A stretch of DNA of 64,000 nt, from positions 1,837,895 through 1,901,894 of the forward strand of contig NZ_ASHX02000001.1 of assembly GCF_000478605.2 (NCBI RefSeq), given 5' to 3'. A program made the translations under genes and the position numbers. This DNA is from Streptomyces thermolilacinus SPC6. Lineage in GTDB: Bacteria; Actinomycetota; Actinomycetes; Streptomycetales; Streptomycetaceae. Under the pieces are notes generated by a model, which saw nothing but the letters and a program-made list of their open reading frames with translations, did no database searches and had not been told where the DNA came from. Of this stretch, positions 39,139 to 48,700 are shown piece by piece. Within the stretch, counting starts at the first letter, position 1, and each line of letters opens with the position of its first letter.

Positions 39139-39429
39139 TCAGGCCAGGTGGCGTTCGACCGTCTCGACCTTGGAGGTCAGCCCGTCGGTCACGCCCGGGC
39201 GGATGTCCGCCTTCAGGACCAGGGAGACGCGCGGCGCGCGGGCCTCGACGGCCGCGACCGCGCGGCGGACGACGTCCATGACCTCGTCCCACTCGCCCTC
39301 CACGGACGTGAACATCGCGTCCGTACGGTTCGGCAGGCCCGACTCGCGGACGACGCGGACGGCCTCGGCGACGTACTCGCCGACGTCCTCGCCCACGCCC
39401 AGCGGCGTCACGGAGAAGGCGACGATCAC
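39139..39429 (-). CDS. MTH1187/YqgV-family thiamine-binding protein
   Basis: 96 residues from a [23 protein letters not shown] at the N terminus, the central [20 protein letters not shown] and [11 protein letters not shown] near residue 72 are typical of the small ferredoxin-like DUF77 family, several members of which bind thiamine. The GTGA overlap shows translational coupling to the upstream DUF3817 gene. A cytosolic homotetramer is expected from the family. The role in thiamine metabolism here is inference. Confidence 0.85.
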   Translation of the reverse strand: MIVAFSVTPLGVGEDVGEYVAEAVRVVRESGLPNRTDAMFTSVEGEWDEVMDVVRRAVAAVEARAPRVSLVLKADIRPGVTDGLTSKVETVERHLA

Positions 39430-39770
39430 GCGTCCACCGTCCCCTCGCGGCGGGCGCGGGAGGCGATCACCGCGTCGTCGGCGGCGCGCTTGAGCTTGCG
39501 GTCGGCGTAGAAGCCGCCGAACGGCACCACGGACAGGACGAAGTACAGCGCGCCGGTCCTCACGTCCCACTTGGCGTTCTTCCAGGCGTCAAGCCAGAAG
39601 ACCACGTACAGCAGGAACAGGAAGCCGTGGACGGCGCCCATGAAGGGGACGGCGTTGAACTCCGTCGTGCGCTTCAGGACCGAGCAGACGAGCAGCACGA
39701 GGAAGGAGACCGCCTCGGGGCCGGAGACGAGCCGGAGGCGGTGGAGGGCGGATGCGGTCTTGATGTCCAC
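39426..39770 (-). CDS. DUF3817 small membrane protein
   Basis: 114 residues from GTG 39770, chosen because AGAGG lies about 13 nt upstream; another GTG four codons earlier overlaps that site. Three hydrophobic segments: [35 protein letters not shown] and [19 protein letters not shown]. It is a paralogue of the protein at 32428-32760. The stop overlaps the start of the thiamine-binding gene. No function is known. Confidence 0.8.
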   Translation of the reverse strand: MDIKTASALHRLRLVSGPEAVSFLVLLVCSVLKRTTEFNAVPFMGAVHGFLFLLYVVFWLDAWKNAKWDVRTGALYFVLSVVPFGGFYADRKLKRAADDAVIASRARREGTVDA

Positions 39771-39934
39771 GGGAACAGGCACCTCTGCGTCGGGAGCGGT
39801 CTTGTGAATGGGCGCACAAGCGTCCCGCCCATTGTGGCAGGGGGCCGGAGTGTGGCGACCCATCGGGGTGGGGGCGGGGGGTGTGGCGGGCCCGAACAGG
39901 ACCCCGGTGGTGTCCGCCGCGCCGCCCGTGCGGT

Positions 39935-39940
39935 TACCGT
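39935..39940 (+). promoter_or_regulatory. -10 element of a probable leaderless AIM24 transcript
   Basis: TACCGT is followed by 6 nt and then the GTG start of the first AIM24 gene. No ribosome binding site is visible. Confidence 0.5.
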
Positions 39941-39946
39941 CGGGCC

Positions 39947-40585
39947 GTGGCAACCTTCCGACTCCAAGGCAGCAAGGTCCTCGCCGTCGATCTGAGCGGG
40001 GACGCGGTCCGGGCGAAGAACGGCTCGATGGTCGCGTACGAGGGCGACATGGCCTTCAAGAAGATGAGCGGCGGCGGCGAGGGCCTCCGCGGCATGGTCA
40101 CCCGGCGGCTCACCGGCGAGCAGCTGGAGGTCATGGAGGTGCGGGGGCAGGGCGTCTGCTACTTCGCCGACCGGGCCTCCGACATCACGCTCCTGGCGCT
40201 GCACGGCGACAAGCTGAACGTCGAGGCGAGCAACCTGCTGTGCTCCGACGGCTCCCTGCGCACGGGTACGACGTTCACCGGGCTGCGCGGCGGCGCGACC
40301 GGCACGGGCCTGTTCACGACGACCGTCGAGGGCTCCGGGCAGGTGGCGATCATGTCCGACGGGCCCGCGGTGGTGCTGCGGGTGACCCCGCGGTTCCCGC
40401 TGGCGGTGGACCCGGGGGCGTACGTGGCGCACCAGGGGAACCTGCGGCAGACCTTCCAGTCCGGTGTCACGTTCCGCACGCTGCTGGGCGAGGGGGGCGG
40501 CGAGGCGTTCCAGATCCGCTTCGAGGGCGACGGGCTCGTGTACGTCCAGCCCAGCGAGCGCAACACGGTGGGAGGCGACGTCTGA
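39947..40585 (+). CDS. AIM24-family protein, first of three tandem copies
   Basis: 212 residues of beta-rich sequence without signal peptide or membrane helix: LSGDAVRAKNGSMVAYEGDM, EVRGQGVCYFADRASDITLL, LFTTTVEGSGQVAIMS and VDPGAYVAHQGNL. The AIM24/TIGR00266 family forms beta-sandwich trimers; in yeast mitochondria Aim24 affects inner-membrane organisation, while bacterial roles are obscure. TACCGT with 6-nt spacing suggests a leaderless start. The stop overlaps the next start (TGATG). The three copies diverge in length and surface loops, so they may assemble into a hetero-complex. Confidence 0.85.
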   Translation: MATFRLQGSKVLAVDLSGDAVRAKNGSMVAYEGDMAFKKMSGGGEGLRGMVTRRLTGEQLEVMEVRGQGVCYFADRASDITLLALHGDKLNVEASNLLCSDGSLRTGTTFTGLRGGATGTGLFTTTVEGSGQVAIMSDGPAVVLRVTPRFPLAVDPGAYVAHQGNLRQTFQSGVTFRTLLGEGGGEAFQIRFEGDGLVYVQPSERNTVGGDV

Positions 40586-41235
40586 TGCCGTTCCGGGAGA
40601 TCAACTCCAAGATGGTCGAGGCCACGGTCGCGCCGGGGCAGCGGATGTTCAGCCAGCGCGGGGCGATGCTCGCGTACACCGGCGACGTCACATTCACGCC
40701 GAACACGGCCGGCGGGCAGGGCGGCGTCATGGCGATGCTCGGCCGGCGCGCGGCGGGCGAGGCGGCTCCGCTGATGACCGTCGAGGGCAGCGGCACGGTG
40801 CTGTTCGGGCACGGCGGCCACCACGTCCAGGTGATCCGCCTGTCCGGGGAGACGCTGTACGTGGAGGCCGACCGGCTGCTGGCGTTCGACGGGACGCTGG
40901 AGCAGGGCACGATGTTCATGGGCTCCCAGGGCGGGGTGATGGGCATGGTGCGGGGCCAGGTGACCGGGCAGGGCCTGTTCACCACGACCCTCAAGGGGCA
41001 CGGGGCGGTCGCCGTCATGGCGCACGGCGGGGTGATCGAGCTGCCGATCGCCCCGGGCCGACCGGTCCATGTGGACCCGCAGGCGTACGTCGCCCACCAC
41101 GGCGACGTACGGAACAAGCTGTCCACGGCGCTGGGCTGGCGCGACATGGTGGGGCGCGGCTCGGGCGAGGCGTTCCAGCTGGAGCTGAGCGGCAGTGGTG
41201 CGGTGTACGTCCAGGCGTCGGAGGAGAAGCTGTGA
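40585..41235 (+). CDS. AIM24-family protein, second copy
   Basis: 216 residues. The same pattern as the first copy: MFSQRGAMLAYTGDVTFTP, VEGSGTVLFGHGGHHVQVI, LFTTTLKGHGAVAVMAHGGV and VDPQAYVAHHGDV. It has Gly/Met-rich loops (GGQGGVMAMLG; GSQGGVMGMVRG) not seen in the first copy. It overlaps both neighbours (TGATG upstream, GTGA downstream), so all three are translated as a coupled set. Confidence 0.86.
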   Translation: MPFREINSKMVEATVAPGQRMFSQRGAMLAYTGDVTFTPNTAGGQGGVMAMLGRRAAGEAAPLMTVEGSGTVLFGHGGHHVQVIRLSGETLYVEADRLLAFDGTLEQGTMFMGSQGGVMGMVRGQVTGQGLFTTTLKGHGAVAVMAHGGVIELPIAPGRPVHVDPQAYVAHHGDVRNKLSTALGWRDMVGRGSGEAFQLELSGSGAVYVQASEEKL

Positions 41236-42026
41236 GCACGACCGCGGTGTTCGACCCGTCGAACCTGCCGAGCGACGACAACGTCAACCCGTACACCTTC
41301 TGCGTGGACCTCAAGGGCTCCCGGTGGTTCCTCCAGAAGGGGAAGATGATCGCGTACTACGGGGACATCGCCTTCAACGGCGTGGGCCACGGGCCGCTGG
41401 ACCGGCTGGTGCGGACGAGCTTCCACTCGCCGATGCACGCCGGGGACTGGGTGGTCGCGGAGGGCAGCGGGAAGATGCTGCTCGCGGACCGGGCGTTCGA
41501 CGTGAACTCGTACGACCTCGAGGACGGCAATCTGACGATCCGGGCCGGGAACCTGCTGGCGTTCGAGCCGTCGCTGTCGCTGAAGCAGTCGATCGTGCCG
41601 GGTTTCCTGACGCTGATCGGTACGGGGAAGTTCGTGGCGGCGTCCAACGGGCCGGTGGTGTTCATGGAGCCGCCGATCCGGGTGGACCCGCAGGCGCTGG
41701 TGGGCTGGGCGGACTGCCCGTCGCCGTGCCACCACTACGACCACGGGTACATGAAGGGCGTGCTGGGCGGGCTGCGGGCGCTGACCGGGATGGGCGGGGC
41801 GTCGGGCGAGGAGCACCAGTTCGAGTTCGTCGGGGCCGGTACGGTGCTGCTCCAGTCGTCGGAGGCGCTGATGCCGGAGCAGGGCACGGGAACCGTTCCT
41901 CATGAGCCGGGCGTCCCCGGTGGCGGCGCGCCGCCCGCGGGGCACGGTTCCGGCCATGGCTCACAGGGGGCGGTACCGGGTCTTCCCGGCCAGCTGGGCG
42001 ACCTCAGGCGTCGCTTCGGGCTGTGA
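41232..42026 (+). CDS. AIM24-family protein, third copy with C-terminal tail
   Basis: 264 residues. The core matches the family (VDLKGSRWFLQKGKMIAYYGD; VAEGSGKMLLADRAFDVN; VDPQALVGWADCPSPCHHYD). A CPSPCHHYDHGY stretch near residue 160 has two Cys and three His and could bind a metal; the other two copies lack it. A Gly/Pro/His-rich tail of about 45 residues (ending GDLRRRFGL) extends the C terminus. A hairpin terminator follows 25 nt after the stop. Confidence 0.86.
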   Translation: MSTTAVFDPSNLPSDDNVNPYTFCVDLKGSRWFLQKGKMIAYYGDIAFNGVGHGPLDRLVRTSFHSPMHAGDWVVAEGSGKMLLADRAFDVNSYDLEDGNLTIRAGNLLAFEPSLSLKQSIVPGFLTLIGTGKFVAASNGPVVFMEPPIRVDPQALVGWADCPSPCHHYDHGYMKGVLGGLRALTGMGGASGEEHQFEFVGAGTVLLQSSEALMPEQGTGTVPHEPGVPGGGAPPAGHGSGHGSQGAVPGLPGQLGDLRRRFGL

Positions 42027-42051
42027 GCGGTAGTCTGCGGAGTGTGACGCG

Positions 42052-42091
42052 CTCGAACGTCTGCGCCCTTGCGGGGGCGGAGGCGTTCGAG
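42052..42091 (+). terminator. Terminator of the AIM24 operon
   Basis: A 17-bp stem (CTCGAACGTCTGCGCCC against GGGCGGAGGCGTTCGAG, one wobble and one mismatch) with a 6-nt loop, 25 nt after the third AIM24 stop. Confidence 0.75.
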
Positions 42092-42152
42092 GACGGGGGA
42101 CGGGGAAGCGAAGCGGCGTCACTTCACTTCGTCCAATTTTCAACATCTTAGG

Positions 42153-42158
42153 TAGAAT
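42153..42158 (+). promoter_or_regulatory. -10 element of a probable leaderless absC transcript
   Basis: TAGAAT, 6 nt before the absC ATG, lies in an AT-rich patch containing TTTTCAACATCTTAGG. MarR regulators often bind such sequences, so autoregulation is likely. No ribosome binding site is present. Confidence 0.65.
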
Positions 42159-42164
42159 CCATAT

Positions 42165-42641
42165 ATGGAGACCGAGACGGCCACCCCGTGGCTGACCGAT
42201 GCCGAACAGTGCGCCTGGCGCACCTACCTGGACGTCAACCGACTCCTGACGTACCAGATGGAGAAGGACCTCCAGCCGTTCGGACTGACCTACAACGACT
42301 ACGAGATCCTCGTGAACCTCTCGGAGTCCCCCGACCGGCGGATGCGGATGAGTGACCTCGCCGCGGCCACCCTCCAGTCCAAGAGCCGGCTCTCCCACCA
42401 GATCACCCGCATGGAGAACGCCGGTCTCGTCCGCCGCGAGAACTGCGAGTCGGACCGGCGCGGCCTGTACGCCGTGCTCACCGACCAGGGCATGGAGACC
42501 ATGCGCAAGGTGGCACCCCACCACGTCGAGTCGGTGCGCAGGCACTTCATCGACCAGCTCTCCCCCGAGGCCCTCAGCGGGCTGCACGCCTCCCTGGGGC
42601 CCATCGCGGAGCACCTGCGCGGACTGCGCGGCAAGCCGTAA
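42165..42641 (+). CDS. absC: AbsC-like MarR-family regulator
   Basis: 158 residues, the length I recall for S. coelicolor AbsC (SCO5405), a zinc-responsive regulator needed for antibiotic production under zinc limitation. The N-terminal helix WLTDAEQCAWRTYLDVNRLL, the winged HTH (MSDLAAATLQSKSRLSHQIT, RMENAGLVRRENCESDRRGL) and PHHVESVRRHFIDQLSPEAL are visible. Cys and His residues in these segments (AEQCAW, ENCESD, PHHVES, RRHF) are suitable metal ligands. I base the symbol on length, family and position between AIM24 and meaB, as in S. coelicolor. The promoter is leaderless-type with a probable operator overlap. Confidence 0.82.
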   Translation: METETATPWLTDAEQCAWRTYLDVNRLLTYQMEKDLQPFGLTYNDYEILVNLSESPDRRMRMSDLAAATLQSKSRLSHQITRMENAGLVRRENCESDRRGLYAVLTDQGMETMRKVAPHHVESVRRHFIDQLSPEALSGLHASLGPIAEHLRGLRGKP

Positions 42642-42737
42642 CCCGGCGCTCCACGCCCCCGCGCTGCCCCGCGGGGCCACTGCCCCGGTGAGGGTCACGC
42701 CGACCGGCCCTCCACCGCCAAGGTGACGACAGACGGG

Positions 42738-42772
42738 GAACGGCCCCGCCCCTGACCGGGACGGGGCCGTTC
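42738..42772. terminator. Bidirectional terminator between absC and meaB
   Basis: GAACGGCCCCG pairs perfectly with CGGGGCCGTTC; with one mismatch the stem extends by three more base pairs. It lies between two convergent genes. Confidence 0.8.
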
Positions 42773-42818
42773 GCCGTGTGCGGGCGGCGTACGGGTCCGT
42801 ACGCCCCCGAGGGAGCCC

Positions 42819-43778
42819 TCAGCGGCCCGTCAGGCCCGCCACCAGCTCGTCGGCCGCCGCGTACGGGTCGAGCTCGCCCGCCACGATCCGCTCGGCCAGC
42901 GTGCCCAGGCGCCGGTCGCCGCTCAGGTCGCCGATCCGCTCGCGCAGCGCGGTGACCGCGATGGTCTCCACCTCGTGCGCGGCGCGGGCCCTGCGCCGCT
43001 CCGCGAGGACGCCGTGCTCCTCCATCCAGGCGCGGTGCTTCTCCAGGGCCTCCACGACCTCGTCGACGCCCTCCCCGCGCGCGGCGACCGTCTTGACGAT
43101 CGGCGGCCGCCAGTCGCCGGGCGCCCGGGACTCGCCGAGGCCCAGCATGTGGTTCAGCTCGCGGGCCGTCGCGTCGGCGCCGTCCCGGTCCGCCTTGTTC
43201 ACCACGTACACGTCGCCGATCTCCAGGATGCCGGCCTTCGCCGCCTGGATGCCGTCGCCCATGCCGGGCGCCAGCAGCACCACCGACGTGTCGGCCTGCG
43301 AGGCGATCTCCACCTCGGACTGGCCCACGCCGACGGTCTCCACCAGCACCACGTCGCAGCCGGCCGCGTCCAGCACCCGGATCGCCTGCGGCGCCGCCCA
43401 CGCCAGACCGCCCAGATGGCCGCGGGTGGCCATGGAGCGGATGTAGACGCCCGGGTCGGAGGCGTGCTCGGACATCCGGACCCGGTCGCCCAGCAGGGCG
43501 CCGCCGGAGAACGGCGACGACGGGTCGACCGCCAGCACGCCGACCCGCTTGCCGGCCCTGCGGTACGCGGAGACCAGCGCCGACGTGGACGTGGACTTGC
43601 CGACGCCGGGCGAACCCGTCAGGCCCACCACGTACGCGCCGCCCGAGAGCGGGGCCAGGGCCGCCATCACCTCACGGAGCTGCGGGGACGCCCCCTCCAC
43701 GAGCGAGATCAGCCGGGCCACGGCACGCGGCCGGCCCTCCCGTGCCTGGGCGACCAGTGCGGGGACGTCCACCATCAC
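42819..43778 (-). CDS. meaB: MeaB-type G-protein chaperone of adenosylcobalamin mutases
   Basis: 319 residues. MeaB/ArgK proteins use GTP to gate loading and protect methylmalonyl-CoA or isobutyryl-CoA mutase. Motifs: VVGLTGSPGVGKSTSTSAL (P-loop near residue 55), VLAVDPSSPFSGGALLGDR, DVVLVETVGVGQSEVEI (Walker B and switch II) and YVVNKADRDGADA (NKxD specificity motif). The C terminus is the helical dimerisation arm. GTG 43778 is preferred over the following ATG because GGAG lies 8 nt upstream. The thiolase gene precedes it by 12 bp on the same strand. Confidence 0.93.
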   Translation of the reverse strand: MMVDVPALVAQAREGRPRAVARLISLVEGASPQLREVMAALAPLSGGAYVVGLTGSPGVGKSTSTSALVSAYRRAGKRVGVLAVDPSSPFSGGALLGDRVRMSEHASDPGVYIRSMATRGHLGGLAWAAPQAIRVLDAAGCDVVLVETVGVGQSEVEIASQADTSVVLLAPGMGDGIQAAKAGILEIGDVYVVNKADRDGADATARELNHMLGLGESRAPGDWRPPIVKTVAARGEGVDEVVEALEKHRAWMEEHGVLAERRRARAAHEVETIAVTALRERIGDLSGDRRLGTLAERIVAGELDPYAAADELVAGLTGR

Positions 43779-43790
43779 GTACAGAGCTCC

Positions 43791-45002
43791 TTACTTCGCC
43801 GAAGCGCTCGGGACACGGACGATCAGCGCGTCGCCCTGGCCGCCGCCGCCGCACAGGCCCGCCGCGCCGATGCCGCCGCCGCGCCGCTTGAGCTCCAGCG
43901 CCAGGTGCAGCACGATACGGGCGCCGGACATGCCGATGGGGTGGCCCAGCGCGATCGCGCCACCGTTGACGTTCACCTTTTCAGGGGACACGCCCAGATC
44001 CTTCATGGACTGCACGGCGACGGCGCCGAACGCCTCGTTGATCTCGATCAGGTCGAGGTCCTCGACGCCGAGGCCCTCCTTCTTCAGGGCGTGCAGGATC
44101 GCGTTGGACGGCTGGGACTGGAGGCTGTTGTCCGGGCCCGCGACATTGCCGTGGGCGCCGATCTCGGCGATCCACTCCAGGCCGAGCTCCTCCGCCTTGG
44201 CCTTGCTCATCACGACGACGGCCGCGGCGCCGTCGGAGATCTGCGAGGACGAACCGGCGGTGATCGTGCCGTCCTTGTCGAACGCCGGGCGGAGCTTGGC
44301 GAGCGTCTCGACGGTCGTGTCGGGGCGGATGCCCTCGTCCTTGGCGCAGATCACCGGGTCGCCCTTGCGCTGCGGGATCTCGATCGGGGTGATCTCGGCC
44401 TCGAACAGGCCGTTCTTCTGAGCGGCCGCCGCGCGCTGGTGCGACAGGGCGGACACCTCGTCCTGCTCGGCGCGGCCGATGCCGAGGCGGGTGTTGTGCC
44501 GCTCGGTGGAGTAGCCCATGGCGATGTGCTCGAACGGGTCGGTGAGCCCGTCGTGCGCCATCGAGTCGAGCATCTCGATCGCACCGTACTTGTAGCCCTC
44601 GCGGGACTTGGGCAGCAGGTGCGGGGCGTTGGTCATGGACTCCTGGCCACCGGCGACGATCACGTCGAACTCGCCGGCGCGGATCAGCTGGTCCGCGAGC
44701 GCGATGGCGTCGAGGCCGGAGAGGCAGACCTTGTTGACGGTCAGCGCCGGGACGCTCATCGGGATGCCCGCCTTGACGGCGGCCTGGCGGGCGGGGATCT
44801 GCCCGGCGCCTCCCGTGAGGACCTGGCCCATGATCACGTACTGCACCTGGTCGCCGCCGATGCCCGCCCGGTCGAGGGCGGCCTTGATGGCGAAGCCGCC
44901 GAGGTCCGCGCCGGAGAAGGACTTGAGGGAGCCGAGCAGGCGGCCCATGGGTGTACGGGCACCCGCGACGATCACGGAGGTGGTACCGGTCGTTCCAGAC
45001 AT
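43791..45002 (-). CDS. Acetyl-CoA acetyltransferase (thiolase)
   Basis: 403 residues. It condenses two acetyl-CoA to acetoacetyl-CoA or cleaves beta-ketoacyl-CoA. The nucleophilic Cys is in [13 protein letters not shown] near residue 92, the catalytic His in [16 protein letters not shown] near 357 and the second Cys in [12 protein letters not shown] near 386. [14 protein letters not shown] is also diagnostic. It forms a unit with meaB (12-bp gap) and is divergent from the epimerase. From memory this matches S. coelicolor SCO5399. Together with the hydroxybutyryl-CoA dehydrogenase at 62.4 kb it could feed the ethylmalonyl-CoA pathway. Confidence 0.94.
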   Translation of the reverse strand: MSGTTGTTSVIVAGARTPMGRLLGSLKSFSGADLGGFAIKAALDRAGIGGDQVQYVIMGQVLTGGAGQIPARQAAVKAGIPMSVPALTVNKVCLSGLDAIALADQLIRAGEFDVIVAGGQESMTNAPHLLPKSREGYKYGAIEMLDSMAHDGLTDPFEHIAMGYSTERHNTRLGIGRAEQDEVSALSHQRAAAAQKNGLFEAEITPIEIPQRKGDPVICAKDEGIRPDTTVETLAKLRPAFDKDGTITAGSSSQISDGAAAVVVMSKAKAEELGLEWIAEIGAHGNVAGPDNSLQSQPSNAILHALKKEGLGVEDLDLIEINEAFGAVAVQSMKDLGVSPEKVNVNGGAIALGHPIGMSGARIVLHLALELKRRGGGIGAAGLCGGGGQGDALIVRVPSASAK

Positions 45003-45150
45003 GAGGACGATCCCCTTTCAGCCGGGAGGGCTGCGGAGTGAACGAGGGTTTACCGCCAATGTACTGAGCGGTGCCAGCCCCGGTCACCGGCCGGTCGGTG
45101 TGACGGCGCGCACGTTGCGTAACCGGCCGGTGGAGCGCTGCACTGTTCGC

Positions 45151-45591
45151 ATGCTCACCAGAATCGACCACATCGGTATCGCCTGCTTCGACCTCGACAA
45201 GACGGTCGAGTTCTACCGCTCGACGTACGGCTTCGAGGTCTTCCACACCGAGGTCAACGAGGAGCAGGGGGTGCGCGAGGCCATGCTCAAGATCAACGAG
45301 ACGTCCGACGGCGGCGCCTCCTACCTCCAGCTCCTCGAGCCCACCCGCGAGGACTCCACCGTCGCGAAGTGGCTCGCGAAGAACGGGGAGGGCGTCCACC
45401 ACATCGCCTTCGGCACCGCCGACGTGGACGGCGACGCCGCAGCCGTCCGCGACAAGGGCGTCCGCGTCCTGTACGACGAGCCCCGGCGCGGCTCCATGGG
45501 GTCCAGGATCACGTTCCTGCACCCCAAGGACTGTCACGGCGTGCTGACCGAACTGGTCACGTCGGCTGAGCCCTCCTCAGCCGAGCACTGA
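45151..45591 (+). CDS. mce: Methylmalonyl-CoA epimerase
   Basis: 146 residues of the vicinal-oxygen-chelate fold. Metal ligands are in LTRIDHIGIACFDLD (His), the central GASYLQLLEP region, EGVHHIAFGTADVD (His), and FLHPKDCHGVLTELV (Glu in TELV). It equilibrates R- and S-methylmalonyl-CoA. The start ATG fits homologues, although no strong ribosome binding site is present. A 148-bp gap separates it from the divergent thiolase gene. The Ser/Ala/Glu end is a short tail. Confidence 0.93.
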   Translation: MLTRIDHIGIACFDLDKTVEFYRSTYGFEVFHTEVNEEQGVREAMLKINETSDGGASYLQLLEPTREDSTVAKWLAKNGEGVHHIAFGTADVDGDAAAVRDKGVRVLYDEPRRGSMGSRITFLHPKDCHGVLTELVTSAEPSSAEH

Positions 45592-45602
45592 ACCGACGCG
45601 TC

Positions 45603-45634
45603 CCGGCCCGGTAGAGTGGGCCGCTCCGGGCCGG
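45603..45634 (+). terminator. Hairpin downstream of mce
   Basis: CCGGCCCGG and CCGGGCCGG pair perfectly over 9 bp with a 14-nt loop, 11 nt after the mce stop. Confidence 0.55.
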
Positions 45635-45701
45635 GGCCGGGTCGGGGCCGCCCTGCGGCGTCGTCGTCGGAAGCGTCGATCTGACACCATTCCCCGGGGG
45701 G

Positions 45702-45719
45702 CCGTTCGCCGGCGAACGG
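45702..45719. promoter_or_regulatory. 18-bp perfect palindrome upstream of scy
   Basis: CCGTTCGCCGGCGAACGG has no central spacer and lies 48 bp before the scy start. The position fits an operator near the promoter or in the leader. Confidence 0.55.
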
Positions 45720-45767
45720 TGCCCGTACGAAGAGAGTTCGCGACCAGGGGACGGATGGGACCGCGCA

Positions 45768-48700
45768 GTGCGGGGCTACGAACGCCAGGAGAGCCACCGG
45801 GCTGACGACGACCACCTTTCGCGGTTCGAAGCCGAGATGGACCGGCTGAAGACCGAGCGGGAGAAGGCCGTCCAGCACGCCGAGGACCTCGGTTACCAGG
45901 TCGAGGTGTTGCGCGCCAAGCTCCACGAGGCCCGGCGCGCCATCGCGTCCCGGCCTGCCTACGACAGCGCCGACGTCGGCTACCAGGCCGAACAGATGCT
46001 GCGCAACGCCCAGATGCAGGCCGAGCAGATGCGCTCCGACGCGGAACGCGAGCTGCGCGAGGCCCGCGCCCAGACCCAGCGCATCCTCCAAGAGCACGCC
46101 GAGCACCAGGCCCGTCTCCAGGCCGAGTTGCACAACGAGGCCGTGCAGCGGCGCCAGCAGCTCGACCAGGAGCTCGCCGAGCGCCGCCGGACCGTCGAGG
46201 CGCACGTCAACGAGAACGTCGCCTGGGCGGAACAGCTCCGCGCCCGCACGGAGGCCCAGGCGCGGCGCCTGATGGAGGAGTCCCGCGCCGAGGCCGAGCA
46301 GGCCCTGGCCGCCGCCCGCGCCGAGGCCGCCCGCGTCGCGGAGGAGGCCCGCCAGCGGCTGGCCGCCGAGTCGGAGGCCGCCCGCGCCGAGGCCGAGTCG
46401 CTCCTGCTGCGCGCCCGCAAGGACGCCGAGCGGCTCCTCAACGCCGCCTCCACCCAGGCCCAGGAGGCCACCAGCCACGCCGAGCAGCTCCGTACGGCCA
46501 CCGCGGGTGAGGCCGAGCAGGCCCGCCGCCAGGCCACCGAGCTGAGCCGCGCCGCCGAGCAGCGGATGCAGGAGGCGGAGGAGCGGCTGCGCCTGGCGCG
46601 CGCCGAGGCCGACAAGGTCGTCGCCGCCGCCACCGAGGACGCCGCCAAGCGGATCGCCGCCGCCGAGTCGGCCAACGAGCAGCGCACCCGTACGGCCAAG
46701 ACGGAGATCGCCCGGCTGGTCGGGGAGGCCACCAAGGAGGCCGAGGCCCTTCGCGCCGACGCCGAGCAGGCCCTCGCCGACGCCCGCGCCGAGGCCGAGA
46801 AGCTCATCGCGGAGGCCGCGGAGAAGGCCCGTACGAAGGCCGCCGAGGACTCCGCCGCCCAGCTCGCCAACGCCGCCCGCGCCGCCGAGGAGATGCTCGG
46901 CAAGGCGTCCGACGAGGCGCAGGCGACCACCCGCAAGGCCGCCGAGGAGGCCGAGCGCATCCGCCGCGAGGCCGAGGCGGAGGCCGACCGGCTCGTCGGC
47001 GAGGCCGCCGACACGGCCGAGCAGCTCCGCGGCGCCGCGAAGGACGACACGAAGGAGTACCGGGCCAAGACCGTCGAGCTCCAGGAGGAGGCGCGGCGGC
47101 TGCGCGGGGAGGCCGAGCAGCTGCGGTCCGAGGCGATCGCGGAGGGCGAGCGCATCCGCGCCGAGGCGCGCCGCGAGTCCGTCCAGCAGATCGAGGAGGC
47201 CGCCAAGACCGCCGAGGAGCTGCTGACCAAGGCGAAGGCGGACGCGGACGAGCTGCGCACGGCGGCGACCGCCGAGAGCGAGCGGGTCCGTACGGAGGCG
47301 ATCGAGCGGGCGACGGCGCTGCGCGCCCAGGCCGAGGAGATCCTGGAGCGCACGCGCGCCGAGGCCGAGCAGCTGCGCGCGGACGCCGAGGAGCAGGCCG
47401 ACTCGGTGCGCTCCGCCGCGGAGGCCGCCGCCGAGGCGCTGCGCGAGGAGGCCGAGCGGGGTGTCGCGGCACGGCAGGCGGAGGCCGCCGAGGAGCTGAC
47501 GCGGCTCCACGAGGAGGCGGGGGCCCGGCTCGCCGCAGCCGAGCAGGCCCTAGACGAGGCGCGCGCCGAGTCGGAGCGGCTGCGCCGTGAGGCGGCCGAG
47601 GAGACGGAGCGCCTGCGCGCGGAGGCCGCCGAGCGGCGGCGCACGCTCCAGGAGCAGGCCGAGCAGGAGGCCGAGCGGCTGCGTACCGAGGCCGCGGCGG
47701 ACGCCTCCAGCTCGCGCGCCGAGGCGGAGAACACCGCCGTACGGCTCCGGGCCGAGGCCGCCGCCGAGGCGGAGCGGCTGAAGACGGAGGCGCAGGAGAC
47801 CGCCGACCGCGTGCGCGCCGAGGCGCAGGCGGCGGCGGAGCGGCTCAAGACGGAGGCCGCCGAGGAGCTGGCGGCCGCGCAGGACGAGGCCAACCGGCGC
47901 CGCCGGGAGGCCGAGGAGACGCTCGGCACCGCGCGCGCCGAGGCGGACCTGGAGCGGGACCGCGCCCGGCAGCAGAGCGAGGAGCTGCTGGCGTCGGCCC
48001 GCAAGCGGGTCGAGGACGCCCAGGCGGAGGCGCAGCGGCTGGTCGAGGAGGCGGACCAGCGGGCCACGGAGCTGGTGTCCGCCGCCGAGCAGACCGCGCA
48101 GCAGGTGCGGGACTCGGTGGCCGGGCTCCAGGAGGCGGCCGAGGAGGAGATCGCCGGGCTGCGTTCGGCGGCCGAGCACGCGGCGGAGCGCACGCGCAAC
48201 GAGGCGCAGGAGGAGGCGGACCGGGTCCGCGCCGACGCCTACCAGGAGCGGGAGCGGGCCGCGGAGGACGCGGCGCGGGTCCGGGAGCGCGCGCAGGAGG
48301 AGACCGAGGCGGCCAAGTCGCTCGCCGAACGGGCCGTCAAGGAGGCGCTGGCGGAGGCCGAGCGGCTCAAGACGGACAGCGCCGAGTACGCGCAGCGGGT
48401 ACGGACGGAGGCGTCGGACTCGCTGGCGTCGGCCGAGCAGGACGCGGCGCGTACCCGGGCGGAGGCCCGCGGCGACGCCAACCGCATCCGGTCCGAGGCG
48501 GCCGCGCAGGCGGACCGGCTGGTCACGCAGGCGTCGGCTGAGGCGGAGAAGCTGGTCGGCGACGCCACGGAGCGGGCCGAGCGGATCGTCGGCGAGGCGA
48601 CCGGTGAGGCGGAGCGGCTGACGGCGCACGCCACCGAGGAGGCCGACCGGCTCGCGACCGAGGCGGTCGAGGTCCTCGACGAGGCGCAGACCGAGGCCGC

